Of a DNA stretch of 64,000 nt, positions 56,709-64,000 are shown one piece after another. Below the pieces are notes generated by a model. The model was not told where the DNA came from. It searched no databases and worked only from the letters and a program-made list of their open reading frames with translations. The stretch comes from Saccharicrinis carchari (GTDB taxonomy: Bacteria > Bacteroidota > Bacteroidia > Bacteroidales > Marinilabiliaceae): the NCBI RefSeq assembly GCF_900182605.1, contig NZ_FXTB01000001.1:62001-126000 (forward strand), written 5' to 3'. Positions within the stretch are counted from its first letter, which is position 1. Every line of letters begins with the position of its first letter. Made by a program: the position numbers and the translations under genes.

Positions 56709-58310
56709 TTATTCTTTCCAATGCCAGTTTTCAATAAAATCGGTTACGGGCCAATTGTGATCGTGGGGCTGTATTTTTTGTGGACCGATGACCAGATTTT
56801 CCCGCATAAAAAACAAATGATCCAGATTGACCAACCAAACCCAGGGTGCGTCCCCTTTGTTGGAAAAACCTGTTACACCGTCCCATTGTGCTTTTTTCCA
56901 ATAGGCATTGGCTTCATCTTGCGATGTGGCGGCAAGGGCTTTCACAAAATAGGCATCCACCGTATCGTTGGCATAATAATTCGGATTATTCAGTCCGCGT
57001 CCACTGACTTCGCTACTAAAGGCATTGTATAATTCAAGCGGATCGTGACTTCCTAAACCAAATAAGGTGGCATTGGCATGAACCTGTTTTTCTATCCCCC
57101 GCCAGTTATCGCCCTTTATCTCAACCTGTATGCCCAAGGGTTTCATCATTTGGGCAAAGGCAATGGATAAGGATTGCCGTATTTGATCGTTGGAGGGATA
57201 ATACAAGGTAAAGGCTGCTTTTATTCCATTTTTATAGCGAATACCGTCTTTTTCTTCTCTCCAACCGGCTTCCTCCAAAATTTCTTTTGCTTTTTTGATG
57301 TTCCCATCATTTTCAATTTTGGTTTGGGGATTCCACCAGGGTAAACCATCGGCTATGGAATAGGCTGGTGTTCCGTAACCCCTTAAAACCCCTTTGACTA
57401 ATGCCTCGCGATCTACCCCGATATTCATGGCCTTGCGGATGGCTTCATCCGAAGTAACCCTGTTTCCAATGGGGTGCCCGTTATCAGTTCTTCCTTCCTC
57501 GGACACAAAAGGGAGGGCCACGCCACGGTTGTCCACACTTTTTAGGGCAAGCAGTTTCATGCCCTTAATTTTTTTATCGGCCAGTGCCGGCGTAACCGAT
57601 GCCACATCTACCTGACCTGCCTTGGCTGCGGCAAAAGCCGCATCCTGGGATAAAAATAAAAATACCAGCTCCTCAAAAAAAGGAGCCTTCCCATAGTAAT
57701 AAGGGTTGACCGTAAGGATCAACTGTTGTCCTTTATCCCACTGCACCAATTGATAAGGCCCCGAACCCACTGGATTTTCATTGTACAAAGCGTCGTAGGC
57801 ATGTTCAGGTACGATACCCAAGCTTGTGAGATGATGGATGAACGTGGAGTTCCGCTTTTTTAGGGTAAACCGGACTGTAAAGTCATCTAACTGTTCTACT
57901 TCCCTTAAGTTGGTAAGGTCAACTACCGAAGCACTTTGCTTAGCGGTAGTAAAGGTAAAGACCACATCCTTAGCTGTTAGGGGCTTTCCATCGGAAAACT
58001 GGATATTGTCGCGCAGTTTTACCGTCCATTTAAGTCCGTCGTCGCTAATCTCATACTCGATGGCGGCATCATTTTCAATATTAAAATCCTTATCGTATTT
58101 TAATAAAGTACTCTGAAAAAGCGGCGACGCATATTGTCCCCATCCGGTGGTGGGATCAAAACCATTATCGGGCTCTCCGCCAATGGCTAAAATCAAAGTT
58201 TTTTTGCGCTCCTCCGCACCGTCCTGTTTGGTTTTATCTTGATTTACACAGGAACCAATCAGCACACTGAGCAAGAGCCAAAAGACCAAGCTTATATTTC
58301 TTTCCATCAT
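56709..58310 (-). CDS. nikA: Nickel/peptide-type ABC transporter substrate-binding lipoprotein NikA
   Basis: A 533-residue family 5 extracellular solute-binding protein with a lipobox (LLLSVLIGSC, Cys about 21), so it is anchored in the periplasm. It shows the family landmarks DNIQFSDGKPLTAKDVVFTF, the NPVGSGPYQLVQWDKG stretch and VDVASVTPALADKKIK. In the NikA branch the ligand is a nickel chelate; similar proteins bind dipeptides, so nickel is inferred from NikR and the shared operator 35 bases upstream of the ATG. The TTG at 58322 is rejected in favour of ATG 58310 (58307 is also possible). First gene of nikABCDE. Confidence 0.88.
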   Translation of the reverse strand: MMERNISLVFWLLLSVLIGSCVNQDKTKQDGAEERKKTLILAIGGEPDNGFDPTTGWGQYASPLFQSTLLKYDKDFNIENDAAIEYEISDDGLKWTVKLRDNIQFSDGKPLTAKDVVFTFTTAKQSASVVDLTNLREVEQLDDFTVRFTLKKRNSTFIHHLTSLGIVPEHAYDALYNENPVGSGPYQLVQWDKGQQLILTVNPYYYGKAPFFEELVFLFLSQDAAFAAAKAGQVDVASVTPALADKKIKGMKLLALKSVDNRGVALPFVSEEGRTDNGHPIGNRVTSDEAIRKAMNIGVDREALVKGVLRGYGTPAYSIADGLPWWNPQTKIENDGNIKKAKEILEEAGWREEKDGIRYKNGIKAAFTLYYPSNDQIRQSLSIAFAQMMKPLGIQVEIKGDNWRGIEKQVHANATLFGLGSHDPLELYNAFSSEVSGRGLNNPNYYANDTVDAYFVKALAATSQDEANAYWKKAQWDGVTGFSNKGDAPWVWLVNLDHLFFMRENLVIGPQKIQPHDHNWPVTDFIENWHWKE

Positions 58311-58345
58311 TATAATTCGCAAAAAATAAAAATCATTCGGAAAGA

Positions 58346-58375
58346 TAATACTTTTTGGCGCATTCGTAATACTGA
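58346..58375 (-). promoter_or_regulatory. Candidate nickel operator upstream of nikA
   Basis: Plus strand: TAATAC at 58346-58351 and 58367-58372, 21 bp apart, with TTTTTGGCGCATTCG between and TGA following: the same motif as before the TonB receptor. On the gene strand the inner half overlaps TATCTTTC, a near match to the TAnnTTTG -7 element, so occupancy should block transcription. Confidence 0.65.
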
Positions 58376-58391
58376 TTGGGCGTAAAAATAT

Positions 58392-59021
58392 TTAAATATC
58401 AAATGCCAATTGTATTCCATTTAAAACCATTCCGGTGCCAATAACTGTAATAATTAATCCCATAATCCGGCCAATCACCTTAATTACATTTTTACCAAGT
58501 TTTCTAATTATAAGGCCACTCATGCGGAATATTAAAAAGTGAAGCAAACAAATAATACCAAACATCAAAATAACAATTCCCATCTCAATCCATCCTCTTC
58601 CCGACACAAAAGTCATTGCAGTAACAATACTACCCGGACCGGCCATGAGCGGTGTAGCAAGAGGCGAAATGGCAACATTCGGATTGAATTTATTTCCTTT
58701 TTCACTGTCAGCGTCCTCATGGGGTGTTTTTGAACGCATCATATCAACACCGGCCAAAAAAATTAAAATACCGCCCGCAATTTTAAAAGCAGGTATGGTT
58801 AAACCAAAAAGGCTAAAAATTATTTTCCCCAGAATAATGAAGGAAAGAACGATTAGGAAAGCAATCGTTACCGCCTTCCTTTTTACTTCTTTTTTTTGCG
58901 CTTTGTTTGCCCCCGCTACAATAGTCATGTACACCGGCAAATTAGCGATGGGATTTATTATTGCGAAAAATCCCATGAAAACGGTAATTGCAAATCCAAT
59001 GTAAATTGTCAGACTATCCAT
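58392..59021 (-). CDS. MarC family integral membrane protein
   Basis: A 209-residue protein with about six transmembrane helices, the standard MarC size. Diagnostic stretches are FAIINPIANLPVYMTIV near the N-terminus, GGILIFLAGVDMMRSK in the middle and SPLATPLMAGPGSIVTAMTF. The function of MarC proteins is unknown (the original link to multiple antibiotic resistance was not upheld). It lies upstream of nikA on the same strand with the nickel operator in between, so it is probably a separate unit. Confidence 0.9.
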   Translation of the reverse strand: MDSLTIYIGFAITVFMGFFAIINPIANLPVYMTIVAGANKAQKKEVKRKAVTIAFLIVLSFIILGKIIFSLFGLTIPAFKIAGGILIFLAGVDMMRSKTPHEDADSEKGNKFNPNVAISPLATPLMAGPGSIVTAMTFVSGRGWIEMGIVILMFGIICLLHFLIFRMSGLIIRKLGKNVIKVIGRIMGLIITVIGTGMVLNGIQLAFDI

Positions 59022-59114
59022 GATATCTTATTTTAGGAAAGAGGAAAAAAGGAGCAGGACTTCATGCATTTATCGTTTGGTAGCAGAAAGTAAAAAATGC
59101 TTGCGTTTTTCAGG

Positions 59115-59672
59115 TTAATTCAACATCAAGTCTTTCTTTCCCAATCTAAGTTTTGGTTTATTCAATTGAGAGATAGACTTTTTTACTCTTTCCCGAGTTT
59201 CATTCTGCAAGTAAGTCGGAATGAGTTTTGTTAAATCAATCCGTAAAACACGATGAATTATTACCAAATCTTTCATTGAAAATTGCGTAACTCCATTAAT
59301 CAATTCCGACATGTACGACTTTTTATGACCAAGTAAAATTGCCAAGTCGGTTTGGTTCATGTCATAGATTTTTAGTTTTTTTCTGATGGCCTCTTTTCTT
59401 TGAGCTATGAATCTTTGTTCAATTTCAACGAGCTGTTCCGCAGTTTCAGCATCGTCAAACTGCTTATCTGTGATATTATCACTATCGGACCAGCTTCTTT
59501 CTTCGTAATCCTGAATCAGTTGAAATAACTTGTCATGGAGTGGTTTTAAATCAACGTTTTCCTTGGCAAGTATTCGTAACTTTCGGTCAAGCAACAAGGC
59601 TTTTTGTAAATCATATTCGTTATCCAATTGTTGGATATTCTCTATTTCTCTAAAGTCAATTAAGTCTTTCAT
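59115..59672 (-). CDS. HigA-type antitoxin with C-terminal HTH domain
   Basis: A 185-residue protein from ATG 59672 (a TTG seven codons upstream overlaps the toxin frame). The C-terminal third holds an XRE-type helix-turn-helix (about 110-165: YDMNQTDLAILLGHKKSYMSELINGV) preceded by a helical region with acidic clusters. Directly behind a HigB-like gene this is the HigA-type antitoxin, which would bind and neutralise the toxin and repress the operon. The N-terminal half is longer than in small HigA proteins. The antitoxin frame is intact although the toxin is interrupted. Confidence 0.8.
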   Translation of the reverse strand: MKDLIDFREIENIQQLDNEYDLQKALLLDRKLRILAKENVDLKPLHDKLFQLIQDYEERSWSDSDNITDKQFDDAETAEQLVEIEQRFIAQRKEAIRKKLKIYDMNQTDLAILLGHKKSYMSELINGVTQFSMKDLVIIHRVLRIDLTKLIPTYLQNETRERVKKSISQLNKPKLRLGKKDLMLN

Positions 59673-59683
59673 TTCCACCAATT

Positions 59684-60025
59684 TTAAATCCAACCATTAT
59701 CTTTGAGCCACTTCTTAATCGTGTTTCTGTTGTTTTTAAATATCTTTTCGTAATCTTGGTGCGAACCTGTCCAAATAACGCGCGCTCTTTTGTTTTGGTC
59801 AAATTCTATCAAAATCATTGTACGATGAACATTTAGGTCGAAGAAATAGAATCCTTCGCTATGAACACAATCTGCATCGGGGCGAGTTTCTTTTAATTCT
59901 AACTGTGAATCTCAGCTACTTGTCTGAATGTCATTTATTAACTTCTCGATTGCTTTAATCAACGTAGTATTGTCACGGTTTTTCCGTTTGAATCGTTCAA
60001 GTAAACTCTTGTTAATTAAATTCAC
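59684..60025 (-). pseudogene. HigB-type mRNA interferase toxin with in-frame TGA
   Basis: Reading from a GTG at 60025, the frame gives a 113-residue HigB/RelE-like toxin: MNLINKSLLERFKRKNRD, then ELKETRPDADCVHSEGFYFF, DLNVHRTMILIEFD and the ending NRNTIKKWLKDNGWI. Codon 38 (59912-59914) is TGA, at a place where I would expect Trp (QTSS-stop-DSQLELKETRP). Everything downstream stays in frame and intact, so a single base change separates it from a functional gene. HigB toxins cleave mRNA on the ribosome. I call it an inactivated toxin; readthrough or an assembly error are alternatives. Confidence 0.8.
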
Positions 60026-60133
60026 AATGAATCGTTTTTCACAAAGTTACAAAAGTTCCAATTAATCTTGAACTTTCTAATGCTTTTTCTCGAATTGTTA
60101 TGTGGCACCGAATTGCTCTAATTGCCCACAACT

Positions 60134-60970
60134 TTAATATTTCCTCAATGAGCTTGGTGTTTCACCGAACCACTCTTGGCTAATTACTTTGTGGCAAGCC
60201 GCAATAACCCTTTGCACATCCTGTGTCATGTTGGCCAACACACGGATTGTAAATCCGGGAATGGTGAGCCGCGAAATTCCTGCGTCGAAATCGCAGGTCT
60301 GTTCATGGATGACGGCGTGCAGGCGTTTGATTAAATCATCATCGGTTTTTTGGCCAATAACAATAAGGGTACCCAAATGGGTGTAGTCGCCCATAAAGCC
60401 CAATATGTCAATTTGTTGAGCGGCCGGTTCGAGCTTTATATTATCAAATACCACCAACTCATCATCCATATAAATATTGGTTTTGAGTTGGAGCATATCA
60501 TAGCTGAATGAATTACCCTGGGCCGACCACCCGGGCGTTAGTATATCCGAATAGAGTAAAACAGCTCCCTTTTCCATGTAAATGCTGTCGAACTGTTTGT
60601 ATCGTGCATTTTCATACCCGATAACAGGATCGGGCATGTATACCAAATAGCTGTTTTTTTCGAGGTGTATCTCCGTTTCCTGATAAGCCGGTTTGTCCGG
60701 TGTTTTATAAATCAAAGTGGCCCCGAGGGTGGTAAGTGTTAGTTTAGCATTCTCTCGCACCCGAATTTCGAGGCGGTAGGTGTCGCCATCTAAATAACCA
60801 CCCCCCACGTTAAGGATATAATAACACAACATTCCCGTTTTTCCGTGGTAAATGGGTCTTTGCACCTTTAGTGCATTATGAAAATAAATATTTTTAGGTA
60901 CGGATTTACCTCTTCGGTTTTCAATATCCATGTTCAGATAACCGGTCCAGTTAGGTTTAGTCATGAGCAT
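60134..60970 (-). CDS. ureD: Urease accessory protein UreD (UreH)
   Basis: A 278-residue UreD/UreH-family scaffold that, with UreF and UreG, delivers nickel to the urease active site. Family-typical segments are [26 protein letters not shown], the [17 protein letters not shown] stretch and [14 protein letters not shown]. It is the last gene of the urease operon here, overlapping ureG by 14 bases. Start at ATG 60970, with ATG 60964 also possible. The order C-E-F-G-D is normal for Bacteroidota ureases. Confidence 0.92.
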   Translation of the reverse strand: MLMTKPNWTGYLNMDIENRRGKSVPKNIYFHNALKVQRPIYHGKTGMLCYYILNVGGGYLDGDTYRLEIRVRENAKLTLTTLGATLIYKTPDKPAYQETEIHLEKNSYLVYMPDPVIGYENARYKQFDSIYMEKGAVLLYSDILTPGWSAQGNSFSYDMLQLKTNIYMDDELVVFDNIKLEPAAQQIDILGFMGDYTHLGTLIVIGQKTDDDLIKRLHAVIHEQTCDFDAGISRLTIPGFTIRVLANMTQDVQRVIAACHKVISQEWFGETPSSLRKY

Positions 60971-61577
60971 TTAATCCTGTTAACAGCACATTTTTATCAA
61001 TCCAATTTATAACATCTGATAAGCCTTCGTCTGTTTTTAGGTTGGTAAAGAAAAAAGGCTTGTCGCCCCGGAATGTTTTTGTGTCAGCGGCCATAATATC
61101 CAGATTGGCATCCACGTAGGGTGCTAAATCTGTTTTGTTGATGATAAACAAATCGGACCTTATCATGCCTTGTCCTCCTTTTCGGGGAATTTTTTCGCCC
61201 TGGGCCACATCAATGATATAGATGGAGAAGTCTACCAGTTCGGGACTAAATGTTGCTGAAAGGTTATCGCCGCCGCTCTCAATAAAAATAAGCTCCACAT
61301 TGGGATGCCGTTCCTTCAAAATATCAATGGTTTCGGCATTCATCGATATATCTTCGCGAATAGCGGCATGGGGGCAGCCCCCTGTTTCCACTCCAATGAT
61401 GCGATCTGCCGGTAATACCCCGGTCTTAATTAATATTTTAGCGTCTTCTTTGGTATATATGTCATTGGTAATAACACAAGTTTCTATCCTGCCCTCTAAA
61501 GCGCGGGTTATTTTTTCGATAAGCTGGGTTTTTCCCGCTCCAACGGGTCCTCCTATACCAATTTTTATTGGCTCCAT
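60957..61577 (-). CDS. ureG: Urease accessory GTPase UreG
   Basis: A 206-residue SIMIBI-class GTPase. P-loop GGPVGAGKT at residues 9-17; [13 protein letters not shown]; the metal-binding Cys-Pro-His motif in [17 protein letters not shown]; the base-recognition motif NKTDLAPYV. UreG binds nickel at the CPH motif and uses GTP to drive its transfer to apo-urease in complex with UreD and UreF. It lies 38 bases after ureF. Confidence 0.97.
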   Translation of the reverse strand: MEPIKIGIGGPVGAGKTQLIEKITRALEGRIETCVITNDIYTKEDAKILIKTGVLPADRIIGVETGGCPHAAIREDISMNAETIDILKERHPNVELIFIESGGDNLSATFSPELVDFSIYIIDVAQGEKIPRKGGQGMIRSDLFIINKTDLAPYVDANLDIMAADTKTFRGDKPFFFTNLKTDEGLSDVINWIDKNVLLTGLNAHD

Positions 61578-61615
61578 ATATGTTTTGTTTTTTTAATTCT
61601 TGAAATATTAAGGTG

Positions 61616-62302
61616 TCACGACATAAATATCCTGACATTTACATACTCGTGCTGCATCTGAGCCAGTTCTATACCGGGAGCAATAGTTCCAAAATCAGTT
61701 TCTTCTAATTGATTTATGGCTGTTACTGCTTCGTTTAATTTAGGTCGAAAATCAGCAATTATTTTTTGTCCCGAGGTTTGTCCTAATGGTATGGCGCGCA
61801 CAGCATTTTGCACAAGATTAACTATTGTGGAATACAAATAATACAGCATTGTGCCGTCTCTGGAAATTTTTAAATAATGTCCGGCCAAAGCAAATAGGAT
61901 GGCCGGATGGGCGAAAGATTTTTTTTGCTGAATACGCTTGCTATACATGGCAATTGTGTCTGAATCGTAAATTTCAGTGGCAATTTTTACCAGTGATCTG
62001 CCCATAAATCGTGTTCCTTCGCGGGTTTCGCGCGCCATGTTTTGTATGGTCAGCAGGCGGTCCATTCGCCACACCTCATCCAGTTTACCTTCCTCTAAGG
62101 CCTTGTAAACGAGTTTTATGGCCAGACCATCGGAACTGACCATCTGCTCGTTTAAAAACAAGGTCAACCATTGGGAAAAGGTATCCGGATTGTGGACTGT
62201 ATTAGTTTGTATAAAAGTTTCCAGACCAAAAGAGTGGCTAAATCCCCCACTAGGGAAATTGGAGTCGCACAGTTGAAATAAGGCCAATAAGCTGTTATCC
62301 AT
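61616..62302 (-). CDS. ureF: Urease accessory protein UreF
   Basis: A 228-residue all-helical UreF, which bridges UreD and UreG in the activation complex. The N-terminal motif LCDSNFPSGGFSHSFGLETFIQT is diagnostic, and TIVNLVQNAVRAIPLGQTSGQKI is conserved near the C-terminus. The ATG at 62302 is chosen; the longer upstream frame lies inside ureE. It overlaps ureE by eight bases. Confidence 0.94.
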   Translation of the reverse strand: MDNSLLALFQLCDSNFPSGGFSHSFGLETFIQTNTVHNPDTFSQWLTLFLNEQMVSSDGLAIKLVYKALEEGKLDEVWRMDRLLTIQNMARETREGTRFMGRSLVKIATEIYDSDTIAMYSKRIQQKKSFAHPAILFALAGHYLKISRDGTMLYYLYSTIVNLVQNAVRAIPLGQTSGQKIIADFRPKLNEAVTAINQLEETDFGTIAPGIELAQMQHEYVNVRIFMS

Positions 62303-62756
62303 GGCTATGTGGTCCTGTTGTGTGCCGAAAAGCTTCTGCAACTTTTCTATCCTCCCGTTTAAATGCAATGCCCTTTTCCCTTAGCAAATCTTCTACCAGA
62401 TAGTCATATTGAACGAGCATTTCATCACCCTCAAACTTTGCGGGCATGTGCCGGTTACCCAACTCATGGGCAATAACGCCCATTTCGCGGATATCTTTGG
62501 GTTGTATGGCCAGTATATCGTCCGTTTTTACCTCGATAATAATTAAGTTGACATCGTCCATAAACAAGATATCGCCATCTACCATGTCCTGTGCAACTTT
62601 GAGGCGGATACCCATATCCCTGTTATGGTCGGTTTTAACGCGTTGTACCCTTTTAACCAAATCGGCACTGTTTAAGCTGACTTTTTCAATATGGCGTCCC
62701 CCAATTTCGGAGGAAGCCATATCGTGAATATTGCCAACGATCTTCTCTATTATCAT
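62295..62756 (-). CDS. ureE: Urease accessory protein UreE (nickel metallochaperone)
   Basis: A 153-residue UreE. The N-terminal peptide-binding-like domain is followed by the metal-binding domain with HELGNRHMPAKFEGDEM, whose first histidine matches the dimer-interface nickel ligand of other UreEs. The tail ends HTTGPHSHG, a short histidine-bearing end rather than the long His-rich tail of Klebsiella UreE, so storage capacity is probably lower. It delivers nickel to the UreDFG complex. Confidence 0.94.
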   Translation of the reverse strand: MIIEKIVGNIHDMASSEIGGRHIEKVSLNSADLVKRVQRVKTDHNRDMGIRLKVAQDMVDGDILFMDDVNLIIIEVKTDDILAIQPKDIREMGVIAHELGNRHMPAKFEGDEMLVQYDYLVEDLLREKGIAFKREDRKVAEAFRHTTGPHSHG

Positions 62757-62774
62757 AATGTTTTTAACTCTTTT

Positions 62775-64000
62775 TTAAAATAAGAAATAGCGCTGGGTCA
62801 AAGGTAATTCTGTAGCCGGTTCGCTGGTCAGGATTTCACCATCTATACTTACTTTATAAGTCTGTGGATCCACCTCTATATTAGGCGTTTCGCAATTGAG
62901 CTTTAAATCTTGCTTGGTTAGTTTTCTGATACCATGCACAGGTAACACCATTTTTTGTAAGCCAAGTTCGCCCTTGATATCATTGTCGAAGGCTATTTTG
63001 GAAACAAAGGTAGCAGAGCTTTGAGCGCGCGCCTTACCCAGACTGCCAAACATATTACGGAGTAATACCGGTTGCGGGGTAGAGATGGACGCATTGGCAT
63101 CGCCCATTACGGCTCTTACTATTGAACCGTTTTTTAAAATCATATCCGGTTTAGCACCAAAAAATTTCGGATCCCATAGCACTAAATCGGCCATTTTCCC
63201 TACTTCTATGGATCCCACATAATCGCCTATTCCATGTGCAATGGCAGGGTTGATAGTGTATTTGGCGATATATCTTTTTACACGGTTGTTGTCGCTGTAT
63301 TTGCTGTCGCCCTTCATCGAACCGCGTTGTTTTTTCATTTGATGGGCTACCTGCCAGGTTCGGAGAGCAACTTCTGCAATGCGACCCATGGCCTGAGCAT
63401 CGGAACTAACGATGCTGAACACGCCCATATCTTGTAATACATCTTCTGCGGCAATTGACTCTGCGCGAATTCTGGAATCGGCAAAGGCCAAGTCTTCGGG
63501 AATAGATGGGTTTAGGTTGTGAGCCACCATTACCATGTCTAAATGCTCATCAACGGTATTTACTGTATAGGGCAAGGTTGGGTTGGTGGAGGAGGGTAGG
63601 ATATTATTAAAACCAGCCGCCTTAATAATATCGGGTGCATGGCCACCACCGGCACCCTCAGAATGATACATGTGTATTACACGGTCGCCAATGGCCTTCA
63701 TCGTATCTTCAAAAAAACCACTTTCGTTTAAAGTGTCGGCATGTAAGGCCACTTGTACATCAAACTTATCGGCACAGCGTAAAGCGTAATCAATGGCAGA
63801 GGGTGTCGACCCCCAATCTTCGTGCACTTTAAGACCAATGGCCCCGGCACGAATTTGTTCTTCCAAGGGAGCCATTGTAGTTGCCTGGCCTTTTCCGGTT
63901 ATGCCAATATTAACGGGTATTTCCTCAAAAGCTTTTAGCATCGTTTTGATGTGCCATTTGCCCGGTGTGGCGGTTGTAGCTTTGGAGCCATCACTTGGCC
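62775..64000 (-). CDS. ureC: Urease subunit alpha UreC, C-terminal part
   Basis: About 408 residues of the roughly 570-residue catalytic subunit; the start lies beyond the window (the ATG at 63941 is internal). Active-site elements are present: the carbamylated lysine in GLKVHEDWG, nickel-ligand histidines in [10 protein letters not shown] and [14 protein letters not shown], and the aspartate in SSDAQAMGR. In the mobile flap, the cysteine of the usual VCHHL is alanine (VAHNL, codon 63522-63524), while the following catalytic histidine is kept and the next His is Asn. Ends with the typical QRYFLF. The enzyme hydrolyses urea to ammonia and carbamate. Confidence 0.96.
   Translation of the reverse strand, partial: PSDGSKATTATPGKWHIKTMLKAFEEIPVNIGITGKGQATTMAPLEEQIRAGAIGLKVHEDWGSTPSAIDYALRCADKFDVQVALHADTLNESGFFEDTMKAIGDRVIHMYHSEGAGGGHAPDIIKAAGFNNILPSSTNPTLPYTVNTVDEHLDMVMVAHNLNPSIPEDLAFADSRIRAESIAAEDVLQDMGVFSIVSSDAQAMGRIAEVALRTWQVAHQMKKQRGSMKGDSKYSDNNRVKRYIAKYTINPAIAHGIGDYVGSIEVGKMADLVLWDPKFFGAKPDMILKNGSIVRAVMGDANASISTPQPVLLRNMFGSLGKARAQSSATFVSKIAFDNDIKGELGLQKMVLPVHGIRKLTKQDLKLNCETPNIEVDPQTYKVSIDGEILTSEPATELPLTQRYFLF

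Noticed and set aside
58311-58391. NiCo or cobalamin riboswitch upstream of nikA
   Set aside because: The space before nikA is too short and has no such aptamer features; the direct-repeat operator explains the sequence better.
59912-59914. TGA in higB as a selenocysteine codon
   Set aside because: HigB toxins have no selenocysteine, the position fits Trp, and I see no SECIS-like hairpin right after it.

Overview
The window looks like a chromosomal segment of a Bacteroidota bacterium, plausibly a Marinilabiliales/Cytophaga-like marine or gliding relative (the lower rank is inference). The evidence is a TonB receptor paired with a DUF4249 lipoprotein, an SprB-like giant protein with a PorP/SprF partner (type IX secretion hallmarks), DUF6588 and Porin_10-type outer-membrane proteins, TAnnTTTG promoters and almost no Shine-Dalgarno sequences. 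I saw no rRNA, tRNA, CRISPR array, insertion sequence or phage.

Layout. 1-385: 3' end of lepA. 958-4455: TonB receptor, DUF4249 lipoprotein and a frameshifted small barrel gene. 4620-7223: two tandem cassettes, each an HExxH metallopeptidase followed by a small lipoprotein; they share a duplicated 5' segment and the outer copy is frameshifted. 7447-19265: transport and housekeeping genes (EamA and MATE transporters, a purine permease with a Tsx-like channel, a porin, an MltF-type lytic transglycosylase, a NUDIX hydrolase, an FtsX/LolCE-like permease, DprA).

19386-47225 is a cell-surface block. A single 6488-residue secreted protein carries about 29 SprB-type repeats, 19 repeats of a second roughly 84-residue type, two PKD domains and a gliding-motility-type C-terminal secretion signal. 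It is followed by a PorP/SprF-like protein, an OmpH/Skp-like lipoprotein and a GT2 glycosyltransferase. Convergent to these lies a duplicated two-gene module (helical SPOR-like protein plus DUF6588 protein, twice), whose function I cannot name.

47695-64000: an M3 oligopeptidase, then a nickel block: NikR, a TonB receptor, a complete NikABCDE-type ABC importer and a urease operon (ureC partial, ureE, ureF, ureG, ureD). The nikA and TonB-receptor genes share an upstream direct-repeat motif with exact 21-bp periodicity, a good candidate for the Bacteroidota nickel operator. A MarC protein and a HigBA-type toxin-antitoxin pair, whose toxin has an in-frame TGA, sit between the importer and urease. 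The simplest reading is that nickel is captured at the outer membrane, imported by NikABCDE under NikR control and inserted into urease by UreDEFG.
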